DNA of 64,000 nucleotides, taken from NCBI RefSeq assembly GCF_023008405.1, contig NZ_CP095376.1, forward strand, positions 3,620,001 through 3,684,000, in the 5' to 3' direction. The DNA is from Amycolatopsis sp. FBCC-B4732 (GTDB taxonomy: Bacteria > Actinomycetota > Actinomycetes > Mycobacteriales > Pseudonocardiaceae). Shown here one piece after another: positions 26,671 to 36,315 of this stretch; the first letter of the stretch is position 1, and the number at the start of each line of letters is the position of its first letter. The notes under the pieces were generated by a model. The model was not told the DNA's origin. It searched no databases and was given only the letters and a program-made list of their open reading frames with translations. The translations under genes and the position numbers were made by a program.

Positions 26671-27605
26671 CCCTGCTCGCCCCGGCCGTCGCGGCACCCC
26701 CTCGCGCCGGCCGGAAACCCCGGCGGGACAACCGGTTCGCCGCGTGGCTGTTCCTGCTGCCCGCGCTCGCCTACATCGTCGTGTTCTTCGGCTACCCGCT
26801 GGCCGCGAACGTCGTGATGAGCACGCAGGACTACACGGTGAAGTCGTTCTACACCGGCGAAGCTCCGTTCGTCGGCCTCGCCAACTACGCGGCCGTGTTC
26901 GGCAACCCGCTGTTTTCGACGGCGGTCGTCGACACGGTCCTGTTCACCGCCGGGTCGCTCGTCTTCCAGTTCGGCATCGGGCTGGCGCTGGCGGTGTTCT
27001 TCAACGGCCGCTTCCTCGGCAGCGCGCTGCTGCGCTCGCTGCTCCTGCTCCCCTGGCTGCTGCCGCTGGTGGTCAGCGGCGCGGTCTGGCGGTGGATGTT
27101 CGACCAGGACCACGGCGTGCTCAACGCGGCGCTGCGCGCGGTCGGTCTCGACGCGGTCCCGTGGCTGAGCAGCACCGGCTGGGCGCTGCCCGCGGTGATC
27201 CTCACCAACATCTGGATCGGCATCCCGTTCAACCTGGTCATCCTGCACGGCGGGCTGCGCGCGATCCCCGCGTCGCTCTACGAAGCCGCCGCGCTGGACG
27301 GCGCCGGGGCCTGGCAGCGGTTCCGGCACCTCACCTGGCCGCTGCTGCGGCCGGTCACCGGGATCGTGCTCATGCTCGGGCTGGTCTACACGATCAAGGT
27401 GTTCGACGTGATCATGGTCGTCACCGGCGGCGGGCCGGCCAACGCGACCCAGACGCTCACGACGTGGTCCTACCGGCTGTCCTTCCAGGACTTCGCGTTC
27501 GGCCAGGGCGCCGCGGTCGGCAACGTCCTCATCCTGGTGGCGACGGTGTTCGGGCTGCTCTACCTGCGCTCGGCGAAGGCGACCCTGGCCGAGGCGGCGG
27601 CGTGA
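26667..27605 (+). CDS. ABC sugar permease, MalF type
   Basis: About 312 residues from GTG 26667, which overlaps the preceding stop by 4 bp. It has six membrane helices and the EAA loop ASLYEAAALDGAGAWQRFRHLTWPLL near residue 210. It pairs with the next gene's product to form the transmembrane channel. No ATPase gene is present; a shared MsiK-type ATPase is expected elsewhere in the genome. Confidence 0.88.
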   Translation: MTLLAPAVAAPPRAGRKPRRDNRFAAWLFLLPALAYIVVFFGYPLAANVVMSTQDYTVKSFYTGEAPFVGLANYAAVFGNPLFSTAVVDTVLFTAGSLVFQFGIGLALAVFFNGRFLGSALLRSLLLLPWLLPLVVSGAVWRWMFDQDHGVLNAALRAVGLDAVPWLSSTGWALPAVILTNIWIGIPFNLVILHGGLRAIPASLYEAAALDGAGAWQRFRHLTWPLLRPVTGIVLMLGLVYTIKVFDVIMVVTGGGPANATQTLTTWSYRLSFQDFAFGQGAAVGNVLILVATVFGLLYLRSAKATLAEAAA

Positions 27606-28405
27606 AAGGCCGCACGGTGGCCGGCGTCCTGATCGTCGCGGTACTGTTGTTCCCGCTGTACTGGATGGTCAACGCGTCCCTGCAGCCCAGCGGCGCGCTG
27701 CTGCGCCCCGACCCGGCGTTCTTCCCCGTCGACGGCACCCTGGACGGCTACCGGAAGGCCGTGGCGACGCAGGGGCCGAACCTCCTCTCCAGCGTCGTCG
27801 TCGCCCTCGGCACGGTGCTCGTGTCGCTGGTGATCGCCGCACCGGCGTCGTACGCGCTGGCGCAGCTGAAGGTGCGCGGCGGTCCCGTGCTGGTGTTCGT
27901 GCTGCTCATCGTGCAGATGATCCCCGGCATCGTGATGGCCAACGCGCTCTACACCGTGTTCGGCAACCTCGGGCTGATCGACAACTACCTCGGGCTCGTG
28001 CTCGCGGACTCCACCGCGACCATCCCGTTCGCCGTGCTCCTGCTGCGGGCCTTCATGATCTCGGTACCCAAGGAGCTCACCGAAGCGTCCCGGGTGGACG
28101 GTGCCGGGTACTGGCGGACGTTCTTCTCGATCATCGTCCCGGTCAGCCGCAACGCGCTCGTCACCGCCGGGCTGTTCTCGTTCCTGTTCGCCTGGGCGGA
28201 CTTCCTGTTCGCGGTCACCCTCACCACCGGCCGGTCGTTCGAGCCCATCACCGTGGGCATCTACCGGTTCGTCGGCAACCAGTCCGCCGACTGGAACGGG
28301 ATCATGGCCACCGCCGTGCTCGCCGCGATCCCCGCGGCCGTCCTGCTCGTCGTCGCCCAGCGGTACGTCGTCGCCGGGCTGACCAGCGGCGCCGTCAAAG
28401 ACTAA
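27602..28405 (+). CDS. ABC sugar permease, MalG type
   Basis: 267 residues from GTG 27602 (4-bp overlap with the previous gene). Membrane helices and the EAA loop ELTEASRVDGAGYWRTFFSIIVP near residue 160 identify a carbohydrate importer inner-membrane subunit. It completes the importer whose binding protein is encoded two genes upstream. It is followed after 9 bp by a GH31 hydrolase that would process the imported sugar. Confidence 0.88.
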   Translation: MKGRTVAGVLIVAVLLFPLYWMVNASLQPSGALLRPDPAFFPVDGTLDGYRKAVATQGPNLLSSVVVALGTVLVSLVIAAPASYALAQLKVRGGPVLVFVLLIVQMIPGIVMANALYTVFGNLGLIDNYLGLVLADSTATIPFAVLLLRAFMISVPKELTEASRVDGAGYWRTFFSIIVPVSRNALVTAGLFSFLFAWADFLFAVTLTTGRSFEPITVGIYRFVGNQSADWNGIMATAVLAAIPAAVLLVVAQRYVVAGLTSGAVKD

Positions 28406-28414
28406 GGAGAGCGC

Positions 28415-30418
28415 TTGATCGCCACGACCGAAGACGGCCGCTCGCTGGAGGTCCGCGTGCGGCACGAGGTGCTGCGCGTCGAGCCGTGGGGCGACGGCAG
28501 CCTGCGCGTGCGCGCCGGGCGCCACCGGATCCTCGACGACGTGCCGGGCGCGCTGCTGCCCGCGAAGCCGTCCTCCGCGACCGCCACCGCCGACGGGCGC
28601 ACCGGCCGGGTCGTCAACGGCGCGCTCACCGCGATCGTGGAGCTCGCCGACACCGACACCGGCATCGACGCGCAGCTGCGGTTCGTCCGCACCGACACCG
28701 GCGAGGAGCTGCTTTCCGAGCAGCGGGCGCACTTCTGGTGGCCCGGCGCGCGGCTGTTCATGCCGTCCCGCAACGGCTACGGCCGGCTCGAGCAGCGGTT
28801 CGCCGCCTACGACGACGAGCGGGTCTACGGGCTCGGGCAGCACACGCACGGGCGGCTCGACCAGAAGGGCCTCGTGCTCGACCTGGTGCAGCGCAACGCC
28901 GAGGTGTCGGTGCCGTTCCTGCTCTCCAGCCGCGGCTACGGGTTCCTGTGGAACAGCCCGGCCGTCGGGCGGGTCGAGCTGGCCGCCAACGGCACCCGCT
29001 GGGTCGCCGACGACGCCCGCCAGCTCGACTACTGGATCACCACCGGCGACGGCCCGCGGCAGGTCCTGAGCCACTACGCCGACGCGACCGGGCACGCGCC
29101 CATGCTGCCCGAGTGGGCGGCCGGGTTCTGGCAGTCGAAACTGCGCTACCGCACCCAGGACGAGCTCCTGGCCGTGGCGCGCGAGTACCACGCGCGCGGG
29201 CTGCCGCTGTCGGTGATCGTGGCGGACTTCTTCCACTGGACGCACCTCGGCGACTGGCGGTTCGACCCGGACGGGTGGCCGGACCCGGCCGGGATGATCC
29301 GGGAGCTGGCCGACCTCGGCGTCAAGCTGATGGTGTCGGTGTGGCCGTCGGTCAGCCCGCTCTCGGAAAACTACCGGGAGCTGCACGAGCAGGGCCTGCT
29401 GGTCGCCGCGGAGAGCGGGGTCCCGGCGCACGCGCCCTGGAAGGACAAGGGCTTCGACGTCGAGATGCCGGTCGCGTTCTACGACGCGACGAACCCCGCG
29501 GCGCGGCGGTTCGTCTGGGCGAAGGTCAAGGAGAACTACTACGACCTCGGTGTGCGCGCGTGGTGGCTGGACGGCGACGAGCCCGAGATCCAGCCCGGCC
29601 ACCCGCACAACCTCGGCTTCCACGCCGGGCCGGGCTCGGAGGTCTTCAACCTCTACCCGCAGGCGAACGCGCAGGCGTTCCACGACGGCATCCGCGCCGA
29701 GGGCGACGACGAGGTGGTGCTGCTGTCGCGCTCGGCGTGGGCGGGCAGCCAGCGGTACGGGGCCGCGCTCTGGTCGGGCGACGTCGCGGCGACGTGGGAG
29801 TCGCTGCGCGCGCAGGTCCGGGCGGGGCTGAACGTGGCGCTGGCCGGGATCCCGTGGTGGACCACGGACATCGGCGGTTTCCACGGCGGCGACCCGGCGT
29901 CGCCGGAGTACCGCGAGCTGATGGTCCGCTGGTTCTCCTACGGCGTGTGCTGCCCGCTGTTCCGCCTGCACGGCTTCCGCGACCCGCGCCCGCCGTTCGG
30001 CCCGGCGATGACCGGCGGGCCCAACGAGGTCTGGTCGTACGGCGATTCGGCGTACGAGGCCATCACGGCGTCCCTGCGGCTGCGGGAACGGTTGCGGCCT
30101 TACCTGATGGCGCAGATGCGGGTGGCGCACGAGCAGGGCATCCCGCCGATGCGGCCGCTGTTCGTCGACTTCCCCGGCGACCCGGAGAGCTGGACGGTCG
30201 AGGACGCCTTCCTGCTGGGCCCGGACCTGCTGGTCGCGCCGGTGCTCGAGCCCGGGGCCACCGCTCGTGCGGTGTACCTCCCGGACGGTGCCGTGTGGAC
30301 GGACGCGGTGACCGGGAAGCGTTACGACGGCGGGACTTCCGTCGAGGCACCGGCTCCGGCGGACCGGATCCCGCTGTTCCTCCGCGACGACGTGGTGCTG
30401 CCGATCCGCCCGGAGTGA
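28415..30418 (+). CDS. GH31 glycosidase, alpha-xylosidase-like
   Basis: 667 residues starting TTG 28415 with AAGGAGA 4 bp upstream. It is GH31 by the catalytic nucleophile region WWLDGDEPEI (~388) and the acid/base region SAWAGSQRYGAALWSGDVAATW (~450), plus GIPWWTTDIGGF and PLFRLHG. There is no signal peptide, so it works in the cytoplasm on sugar delivered by the co-transcribed importer. The subgroup resembles bacterial alpha-xylosidases (YicI/Xyl31-like) more than alpha-glucosidases, which with the secreted GH3 suggests xyloglucan oligosaccharide use. Alpha-glucosidase activity is the main alternative. Confidence 0.85.
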   Translation: MIATTEDGRSLEVRVRHEVLRVEPWGDGSLRVRAGRHRILDDVPGALLPAKPSSATATADGRTGRVVNGALTAIVELADTDTGIDAQLRFVRTDTGEELLSEQRAHFWWPGARLFMPSRNGYGRLEQRFAAYDDERVYGLGQHTHGRLDQKGLVLDLVQRNAEVSVPFLLSSRGYGFLWNSPAVGRVELAANGTRWVADDARQLDYWITTGDGPRQVLSHYADATGHAPMLPEWAAGFWQSKLRYRTQDELLAVAREYHARGLPLSVIVADFFHWTHLGDWRFDPDGWPDPAGMIRELADLGVKLMVSVWPSVSPLSENYRELHEQGLLVAAESGVPAHAPWKDKGFDVEMPVAFYDATNPAARRFVWAKVKENYYDLGVRAWWLDGDEPEIQPGHPHNLGFHAGPGSEVFNLYPQANAQAFHDGIRAEGDDEVVLLSRSAWAGSQRYGAALWSGDVAATWESLRAQVRAGLNVALAGIPWWTTDIGGFHGGDPASPEYRELMVRWFSYGVCCPLFRLHGFRDPRPPFGPAMTGGPNEVWSYGDSAYEAITASLRLRERLRPYLMAQMRVAHEQGIPPMRPLFVDFPGDPESWTVEDAFLLGPDLLVAPVLEPGATARAVYLPDGAVWTDAVTGKRYDGGTSVEAPAPADRIPLFLRDDVVLPIRPE

Positions 30419-30979
30419 TCAGGGCCGGACGGCGGCCGCCACGAGGTCCAGCAGGCGCCCGGTCCGCGCCGGCTCGGGGCCGGCCGAGAGGCACACGCCC
30501 AGCAACATGAAGGTGACGTCCTCGGGGTCGGCGTCGGCGCGCAGCGTGCCCGCCTTCGCGCCGGCTTCGAGGATCGCGCCGATCGCCGCGACGATGCGCC
30601 CGCGTGTCTCCGCCGTCACGATGCGCCCGGCCCCGAGGCTGACGCGGAGCGTGTCGGCCATCCCGCGTTTGGTGGCGAAGAACGCGGCGTAGCGGTCCAT
30701 CCAGGCCCGGAGGGCCACCGCGGGCGGGTGCTGCTCGAGCAGGGCCGGGGCGCTGGCGCAGACGGCGTCGAGCTCGGCCGCGTAGACGGCTTCGACGAGC
30801 GCCTCGCGGGTCGGGAAGTGCCGGTAGAGCGTCCCGATCCCGACGCCGGCCTCACGGGCGATGGTCTCGAGCGCGACGGCACCGTCGGCGGCGAAGGCGT
30901 CGCGCGCGACTTCGACGAGCTTTTCGCGGTTGCGGCGCGCGTCGGCGCGCACCGGGCGCCCGGTTTCGGACGAAGGCAA
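30419..30979 (-). CDS. TetR-family repressor divergent from an aldo/keto reductase
   Basis: 186 residues. The N-terminal TetR helix-turn-helix (REKLVEVARDAFAADGAVALETIAREAGVGIGTLYRHFPTREALVEAVY) is clear and the C-terminal helical domain would bind an unknown ligand. The start is TTG 30979 in this reading, directly beside an inverted repeat (30982-30995), so autoregulation is likely. A later start is possible but would cut into the N-terminal arm. It shares a short intergenic region with the aldo/keto reductase gene, its probable target. Confidence 0.85.
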   Translation of the reverse strand: MPSSETGRPVRADARRNREKLVEVARDAFAADGAVALETIAREAGVGIGTLYRHFPTREALVEAVYAAELDAVCASAPALLEQHPPAVALRAWMDRYAAFFATKRGMADTLRVSLGAGRIVTAETRGRIVAAIGAILEAGAKAGTLRADADPEDVTFMLLGVCLSAGPEPARTGRLLDLVAAAVRP

Positions 30980-30981
30980 AA

Positions 30982-31032
30982 CGGAGGTCCCTCCGATTGT
31001 GCTACGGTCGGTTTAGCGGAGGTTCCTCCGCT
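30982..31032. promoter_or_regulatory. Two inverted repeats, probable TetR operators
   Basis: Site 1, 30982-30995: arms CGGAGG/CCTCCG around TC. Site 2, 31015-31032: arms AGCGGAGG/CCTCCGCT around TT, an extended version of the same motif. They lie 20 bp apart between the divergent TetR and aldo/keto reductase genes. Same half-site in both argues for one regulator binding both. Confidence 0.7.
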
Positions 31033-31062
31033 TCACCATCATCGCACGAAAGCGGGACAGCC

Positions 31063-31944
31063 ATGCCCTCCAGCCAGCTCGCCGGCCACACCGTCTCCCG
31101 CGTCGGGTTCGGCGCGATGCAGCTCGAACGCCTCCACGAGGACCGGCCCGCGGCCGTCGCGCTGCTGCGCCGGGCCCTGGACCTGGGCGTCGGACACATC
31201 GACACCGCCGAGTTCTACGGCAACGGCTTCGTCAACGACGTCATCCGCGAAGCCGCCGACGACGACGTCCTGATCGCCACCAAGGTCGGCGCCGACCCCG
31301 ACCCGGGCGGCCCGATCCCGCTCCGCCTGGCGCAGCGGCCCGAAGAACTCCGCAAGAGCGTCGAGGACAACCTCCGGACGCTCGGCACCGAGCGGGTCGC
31401 CCTGGTCAACCTGCGCCGCGCGGAGCTGCGCCCGGGCCTGCTGGCCGAGGGAGACCAGCTGGTCGACGTCGACGACCAGCTCGCGGTCCTGACGGAACTG
31501 CGCGACGAAGGCAAGATCGGGGCGATCGGCCTCAGCAGCGTCGGCCTCGACACCTTCCGGCGCGCCCTGCCGGCGGGCATCGCCTGCGTGCAGAACGCCT
31601 ACAGCCTCGTCGCCCGCGACGACGAGGAGATGCTCCGGCTGTGCGTGGCGGAGGACATCGCGTGGGTGCCGTTCTTCCCCCTCGGCGGCGCGTTCCCGGG
31701 TCTGCCGAAGGTGACGGACGAGCCGGTGGTCCAGGCCGCGGCGTCCGCGCTGGGCGTGACGCCGGCGCAGATCGGGCTGGCGTGGCTGCTGCACCACGCC
31801 CCGAACGTCCACCTGATCCCGGGGACGGCGAGCGTGGCGCACCTGGAGGCGAACATCGCGGCGGGATCGGTGGTGCTCGACGCGGAGACGCTGGCGGCGC
31901 TGGACGCGGTGCCGTCGCAGACGATGGACGCCTCGCTCGGCTGA
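31063..31944 (+). CDS. Aldo/keto reductase
   Basis: 293 residues with the AKR (beta/alpha)8 pattern: RVGFGAMQLE start, catalytic Asp and Tyr in HIDTAEFYGNG (~45-52), Lys in LIATKVGAD (~73), and the NADPH phosphate site IPGTASVAHLEANI (~265). The position usually holding the catalytic His (LxxLHxPD) reads ALVNLRRAEL, so the tetrad is incomplete as in some actinobacterial AKR subgroups. It uses NADPH to reduce a carbonyl of unknown identity. It is probably controlled by the divergent TetR repressor through the two palindromes upstream. Confidence 0.85.
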   Translation: MPSSQLAGHTVSRVGFGAMQLERLHEDRPAAVALLRRALDLGVGHIDTAEFYGNGFVNDVIREAADDDVLIATKVGADPDPGGPIPLRLAQRPEELRKSVEDNLRTLGTERVALVNLRRAELRPGLLAEGDQLVDVDDQLAVLTELRDEGKIGAIGLSSVGLDTFRRALPAGIACVQNAYSLVARDDEEMLRLCVAEDIAWVPFFPLGGAFPGLPKVTDEPVVQAAASALGVTPAQIGLAWLLHHAPNVHLIPGTASVAHLEANIAAGSVVLDAETLAALDAVPSQTMDASLG

Positions 31945-31949
31945 AACCG

Positions 31950-31979
31950 ACATGGTGTCGATTAAAATCGACACCATGT
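31950..31979. promoter_or_regulatory. Perfect 30-bp palindrome upstream of the SDR gene
   Basis: Arms of 13 bp, ACATGGTGTCGAT and ATCGACACCATGT, around TAAA, 35 bp before the SDR start codon. Such A/T-centred perfect dyads over a promoter are typical TetR operators. The TetR gene downstream in the same operon (32882-33481) is the obvious candidate. It also lies just after the stop of the aldo/keto reductase gene and could end that transcript. Confidence 0.7.
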
Positions 31980-32014
31980 AGAGTCAGGGGTGAACCTCAG
32001 GACAGGAGCACCTC

Positions 32015-32872
32015 GTGGACGGCAAGACCTTTCTCATCACCGGTGTCAGCAGCGGCCTCGGCCGCGCCTTCGCCCGCGGCGCGCTCGAGGCCGGGCACAG
32101 CGTCGTGGGTACCGTCCGGCGAGAAGCCGACCTCGGTGCCTTCGAAGCCCTCGCCCCCGGGCGCGCCCACGCGCGGCTGCTCGACGTCACCGACGACGAA
32201 GCCGTGTTCTCGCTCGTGCGGGACGTCGAAGCCTCGGTCGGCGCGATCGACGTGCTCATCGCCAACGCCGGGTACGGCCACGAAGGCGTGTTCGAGGAGT
32301 CCCCCCTCGCCGAGCTGCGCGCGCAGTTCGCCACCAACGTCTTCGGCGTCGCCGCGACCGTGCAGGCGGTGCTGCCGTTCATGCGGCAGCGGCGCGCCGG
32401 GCACATCTTCGCCGTCAGCTCGATGGGCGGGCTGATGACCGTGCCCGGGCTGGCCTTCTACTGCGGCAGCAAGTACGCCGTGGAGGGCATCCTGGAGACG
32501 GTCGGCAAGGAGGTCGCCGTCTTCGGCGTCCACGTCACGCTCATCGAACCCGGCTCGTTCCGCACCGACTGGGCCGGCCGCTCGATGGTCCGCACCGAAC
32601 GGTCCATCCGGGACTACAACGGCCTGTTCGAGCCGATCCGCGCGGCCCGCCAGGCCGCCAGCGGGAACCAGCTCGGCGACCCGGGCAAGGCGGCCGAGGC
32701 CGTCCTCGCGGTCGTCGGCTCCCCCGAACCGCCGGCGCACCTGGTGCTCGGCTCGGACGCGCTGGAGCTCGTCGCCGCGGGCCGGGCGGCCGTCGACGCC
32801 GAAATCGGGAAGTGGGCCGGGCTGTCGCGCTCCACCGACTTCCCCGAGGGGCACCGGATCGACGGGAACTAG
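32015..32872 (+). CDS. Short-chain dehydrogenase/reductase
   Basis: 285 residues, start GTG 32015 with AGGAG 6 bp upstream. Classical SDR features: NAD(P) loop TGVSSGLGRAFA (~8-19), NAGYG (~88), catalytic Ser in AVSSMGG (~135), and YCGSKYAVEG (catalytic Tyr and Lys, ~150). The basic residue in TVRREAD after strand 2 suggests NADPH. The substrate is unknown. It is followed 9 bp later by a TetR gene and preceded by a 30-bp palindrome, so it looks like a ligand-induced two-gene unit. Confidence 0.87.
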   Translation: MDGKTFLITGVSSGLGRAFARGALEAGHSVVGTVRREADLGAFEALAPGRAHARLLDVTDDEAVFSLVRDVEASVGAIDVLIANAGYGHEGVFEESPLAELRAQFATNVFGVAATVQAVLPFMRQRRAGHIFAVSSMGGLMTVPGLAFYCGSKYAVEGILETVGKEVAVFGVHVTLIEPGSFRTDWAGRSMVRTERSIRDYNGLFEPIRAARQAASGNQLGDPGKAAEAVLAVVGSPEPPAHLVLGSDALELVAAGRAAVDAEIGKWAGLSRSTDFPEGHRIDGN

Positions 32873-32881
32873 GATTCGGCC

Positions 32882-33481
32882 ATGGCCACCCCGCGCAAGC
32901 GCCGCGCCGCACCACGCAAGGGCGACCTGCGGGAACAGGCGATCCTCGACACCGCCGAAGCGCTGCTCGAACGCGAGCACGTCGAGCCGATGACCGTGGA
33001 GACCATCGCCAAAGGTGCGGGCATCTCGCGCGCGTCGCTCTACTTCTACTTCGGGTCCAAACAGGACGTGCTCACCGCGCTGGTCGCCCGCACGGTCGCC
33101 GTCCTCGGCCAGGACGCGGCTTCGGTGGGTGCCGATGCGGCGCCGGCGGAAACCGCGCGGACGGCCGTCCGGCTCACCGGGCAGATGTGGCGGGACCACG
33201 GCCCGGTGATGCGCGCGGCCGTCGACCTCTCCCCCACCGTGCCCGAAATCGCCCGGCTGTGGAACGAGACCGTCGCCGCCTACGCCGAGGTGATGACCGG
33301 CGTGCTGCGCCGGGCTGGCCTGCCCGGCGGGGACGAGCCGACCGGCGCCGCCGCGGTGGCCCGGGCGCTGTGCTGGATGACCGAACGCGTCTTCTACCAC
33401 GCGTCGAGGCCGCCGGGGGACCTCGACGCGGCGGCCGAGACCTGCGCCGAACTCTGGCGCCGCGTCCTCGCGCCGGGCTGA
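32882..33481 (+). CDS. TetR-family regulator
   Basis: 199 residues with a basic N-terminal arm (TPRKRRAAPRKGDLREQAILDTAEALL) and the helix-turn-helix MTVETIAKGAGISRASLYFYFGSKQDVLTALVART. The C-terminal domain (TAVRLTGQMWRDHGPVMRAAVDLSP...LWNETVAAYAEVM) resembles the EthR-like subgroup. It is co-directional with and 9 bp after the SDR gene; the perfect palindrome at 31950-31979 is its probable operator. A strong hairpin follows its stop. Confidence 0.86.
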   Translation: MATPRKRRAAPRKGDLREQAILDTAEALLEREHVEPMTVETIAKGAGISRASLYFYFGSKQDVLTALVARTVAVLGQDAASVGADAAPAETARTAVRLTGQMWRDHGPVMRAAVDLSPTVPEIARLWNETVAAYAEVMTGVLRRAGLPGGDEPTGAAAVARALCWMTERVFYHASRPPGDLDAAAETCAELWRRVLAPG

Positions 33482-33494
33482 GCGACCCCGGCCG

Positions 33495-33531
33495 CCCGGA
33501 TGTCGTGAACGGGTCGTTCACGACATCCGGG
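33495..33531. terminator. Perfect 16-bp hairpin ending the SDR/TetR unit and the NRPS operon
   Basis: Stem 33495-33510 with 33516-33531 (CCCGGATGTCGTGAAC / GTTCACGACATCCGGG) and a 5-nt loop. It stands between the convergent TetR and threonine-aldolase-like genes, so it can stop transcripts from both sides. Its inner sequence (TGAACGGGTCGTTCA) makes it a member of the dispersed TGAACGACTCGTTCA family. Confidence 0.75.
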
Positions 33532-33546
33532 CCCTGACGTCCCGGG

Positions 33547-34662
<1,116 letters not shown>

Positions 34663-34679
34663 AACAGGCTCCTTGCGGG

Positions 34680-36155
34680 TCAGCGGATGAGGGTTCGGAC
34701 GGCGTCGTCGAGGCCGATTTCGGCCTGGCTCCACCGCCAGCGGCGTTCTTCGGCGGCGGCGCGGATGCGGGTGAACGCGGTTTCGGCTTCGGTCACGGCG
34801 GCGAGCACGGACTCCCGGGCCGGGCCGCCGCCGTACGCCGCGTGCTGCGCGACTTCGGCCGGGTCGAGCGCGGCCAGGACGTGCGGCGGCTGCCCGGCGA
34901 GCCGGACGCGGGCGACTTCGTGCAGCGGGAGGTTCCCGGCGAGGGCCTCCTTGGCGATCGCGCCGACGTCGTGGTGGGCCTGCCGGAACGGGACGCCGGC
35001 GTCGACGAGCCGTTCGGCGAGGTGGGTGGCCGCGGTCTGGCCGCCGACCGCGCGTTCGTACATCCGTTCCGGCACCGGTTCGGCGCCCTCGACGACCAGC
35101 CGGAGCAGGACGACGGCGTCGGTCGCCGCTTCCAGCGCCGTCCACGCCGGGGCCACGGCTTCGGTGCCGACCGCGATCGCGTTGGTGAAGCGCGCGGTCG
35201 CCATGGCCCCCGCCGACGCGGTGAACGCGCCGAGCGGCGCCAGCGCCCGGCCCTGGACGTGCTCCAGCAGGAACGGGTTCCGCTTCTGCGGCATCATCGA
35301 GCTCGACCCGACGACGTCGTCGGCCAGCCGCAGCAGCCCGGCCTCGGCGCTGGTCCACGCCTGCAGGTCGTGCGAGACGCGGCAGAGCAGCACGCCGAGC
35401 ACGGTGGCCGCGGACAGCTGGCGCAGCACGAGGTCCCGGGACGCGACCGCGTGCAGCGAGTTCGCCAGCGGCGCGGCGAACCCGAGCAGTGCGGTGGTGC
35501 GGTGCTGGTCGACCGGCAGCGACGTGCCGCCGACCGCGCCCGCGCCGAGCGGGTTCTGGTCGAGCTCGGCCCCGGCCTGCCAGACGCCTTCGACGTCGCG
35601 GACCAGCGCGCACGCCACCCCGGCCAGGTAGTGGCCGTAGGTGATCGGGACCGCGGGCTGGTGGTGGGTGTAGGCGGGCATCGTGACCCCGGCCCAGCGC
35701 CGGGCCCGCTCCAGCAGCGCGCGGCCGAGCGCGTCGGACTCGGCGAGCAGCCGTTCGTGCGGCTCGCGCAGCCGGAGCCGGACGACGGTGGCGTTGAGGT
35801 CGTTGCGCGAGCGTCCACTGTGGAGGATGCCGCCGACTTCGGCGCCGAGGGTGTCGATCAGGTGGGATTCGTAGGCGAGGTACCGGCCGCGCGGCGCGGG
35901 GACGTCGTGCAGCGGCGCGAACCGCCGGGCCCGCAGGTCTTCGATGCCGGCCAGCAGCGCCGCCGCGGGCCCGGGTTCGACGATGCCGCGTTCGGCGAGC
36001 ATCACGACGTGGGCGCGGTCGACCTGGCTGATCAGCCCGAGTTCGGCCGCGACCGGGTCGGGTGCGGGTGCGGTGTCGCGGTCGAAGAGGATCTCCCTGG
36101 CCGCGGCGGCGATGGGGCTGGTGAGCCTGCCGGTCCCGCCTGGGGCGATGGTCAT
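34680..36155 (-). CDS. Argininosuccinate-lyase-like enzyme of diaminobutyrate biosynthesis
   Basis: 491 residues of the fumarase/argininosuccinate lyase superfamily: LHSGRSRNDLNAT (~113; HTGRSRND in true lyases), THHQPAVPITYGHY (catalytic His region, ~160), and the signature loop GSSSMMPQKRNP (~285) with the catalytic Ser. Superfamily members release fumarate from N-succinyl compounds. No arginine genes are near. With a threonine kinase and a cysteine-synthase-like enzyme it matches the trio proposed for 2,3-diaminobutyrate in friulimicin and pacidamycin, where it would split an aspartate adduct to diaminobutyrate plus fumarate. A TCCACWGTGGA copy (35814-35824) encodes the HSG of its substrate loop. 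Confidence 0.82.
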   Translation of the reverse strand: MTIAPGGTGRLTSPIAAAAREILFDRDTAPAPDPVAAELGLISQVDRAHVVMLAERGIVEPGPAAALLAGIEDLRARRFAPLHDVPAPRGRYLAYESHLIDTLGAEVGGILHSGRSRNDLNATVVRLRLREPHERLLAESDALGRALLERARRWAGVTMPAYTHHQPAVPITYGHYLAGVACALVRDVEGVWQAGAELDQNPLGAGAVGGTSLPVDQHRTTALLGFAAPLANSLHAVASRDLVLRQLSAATVLGVLLCRVSHDLQAWTSAEAGLLRLADDVVGSSSMMPQKRNPFLLEHVQGRALAPLGAFTASAGAMATARFTNAIAVGTEAVAPAWTALEAATDAVVLLRLVVEGAEPVPERMYERAVGGQTAATHLAERLVDAGVPFRQAHHDVGAIAKEALAGNLPLHEVARVRLAGQPPHVLAALDPAEVAQHAAYGGGPARESVLAAVTEAETAFTRIRAAAEERRWRWSQAEIGLDDAVRTLIR

Positions 36156-36200
36156 CGAGGTGCTCCTTCCGGGGTGTCCGGGTGGGTTTCGGTGGCTCGC

Positions 36201-36265
36201 CCGGATGTCATGAACGACTCGTTCATCGCGTCGGACGACATGAAAGAGTCGTTCATGACATCCGG
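36201..36265. repeat. Compound palindrome of the TGAACGACTCGTTCA family
   Basis: Outer perfect 20-bp inverted repeat (36201-36220 with 36246-36265) separated by 25 bp. Inside it the core TGAACGACTCGTTCA (36211-36225) is itself palindromic, so two alternative hairpins are possible. It occupies most of the 160-bp gap between the ATP-grasp and lyase genes, the only sizeable gap in the precursor block, and could reduce read-through or set an mRNA end. Confidence 0.75.
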
Positions 36266-36315
36266 CGGGCGGGCGGCGGCGGTCTGGGCCACGGTGGTGA
36301 TGAGGAACCGCAGGG

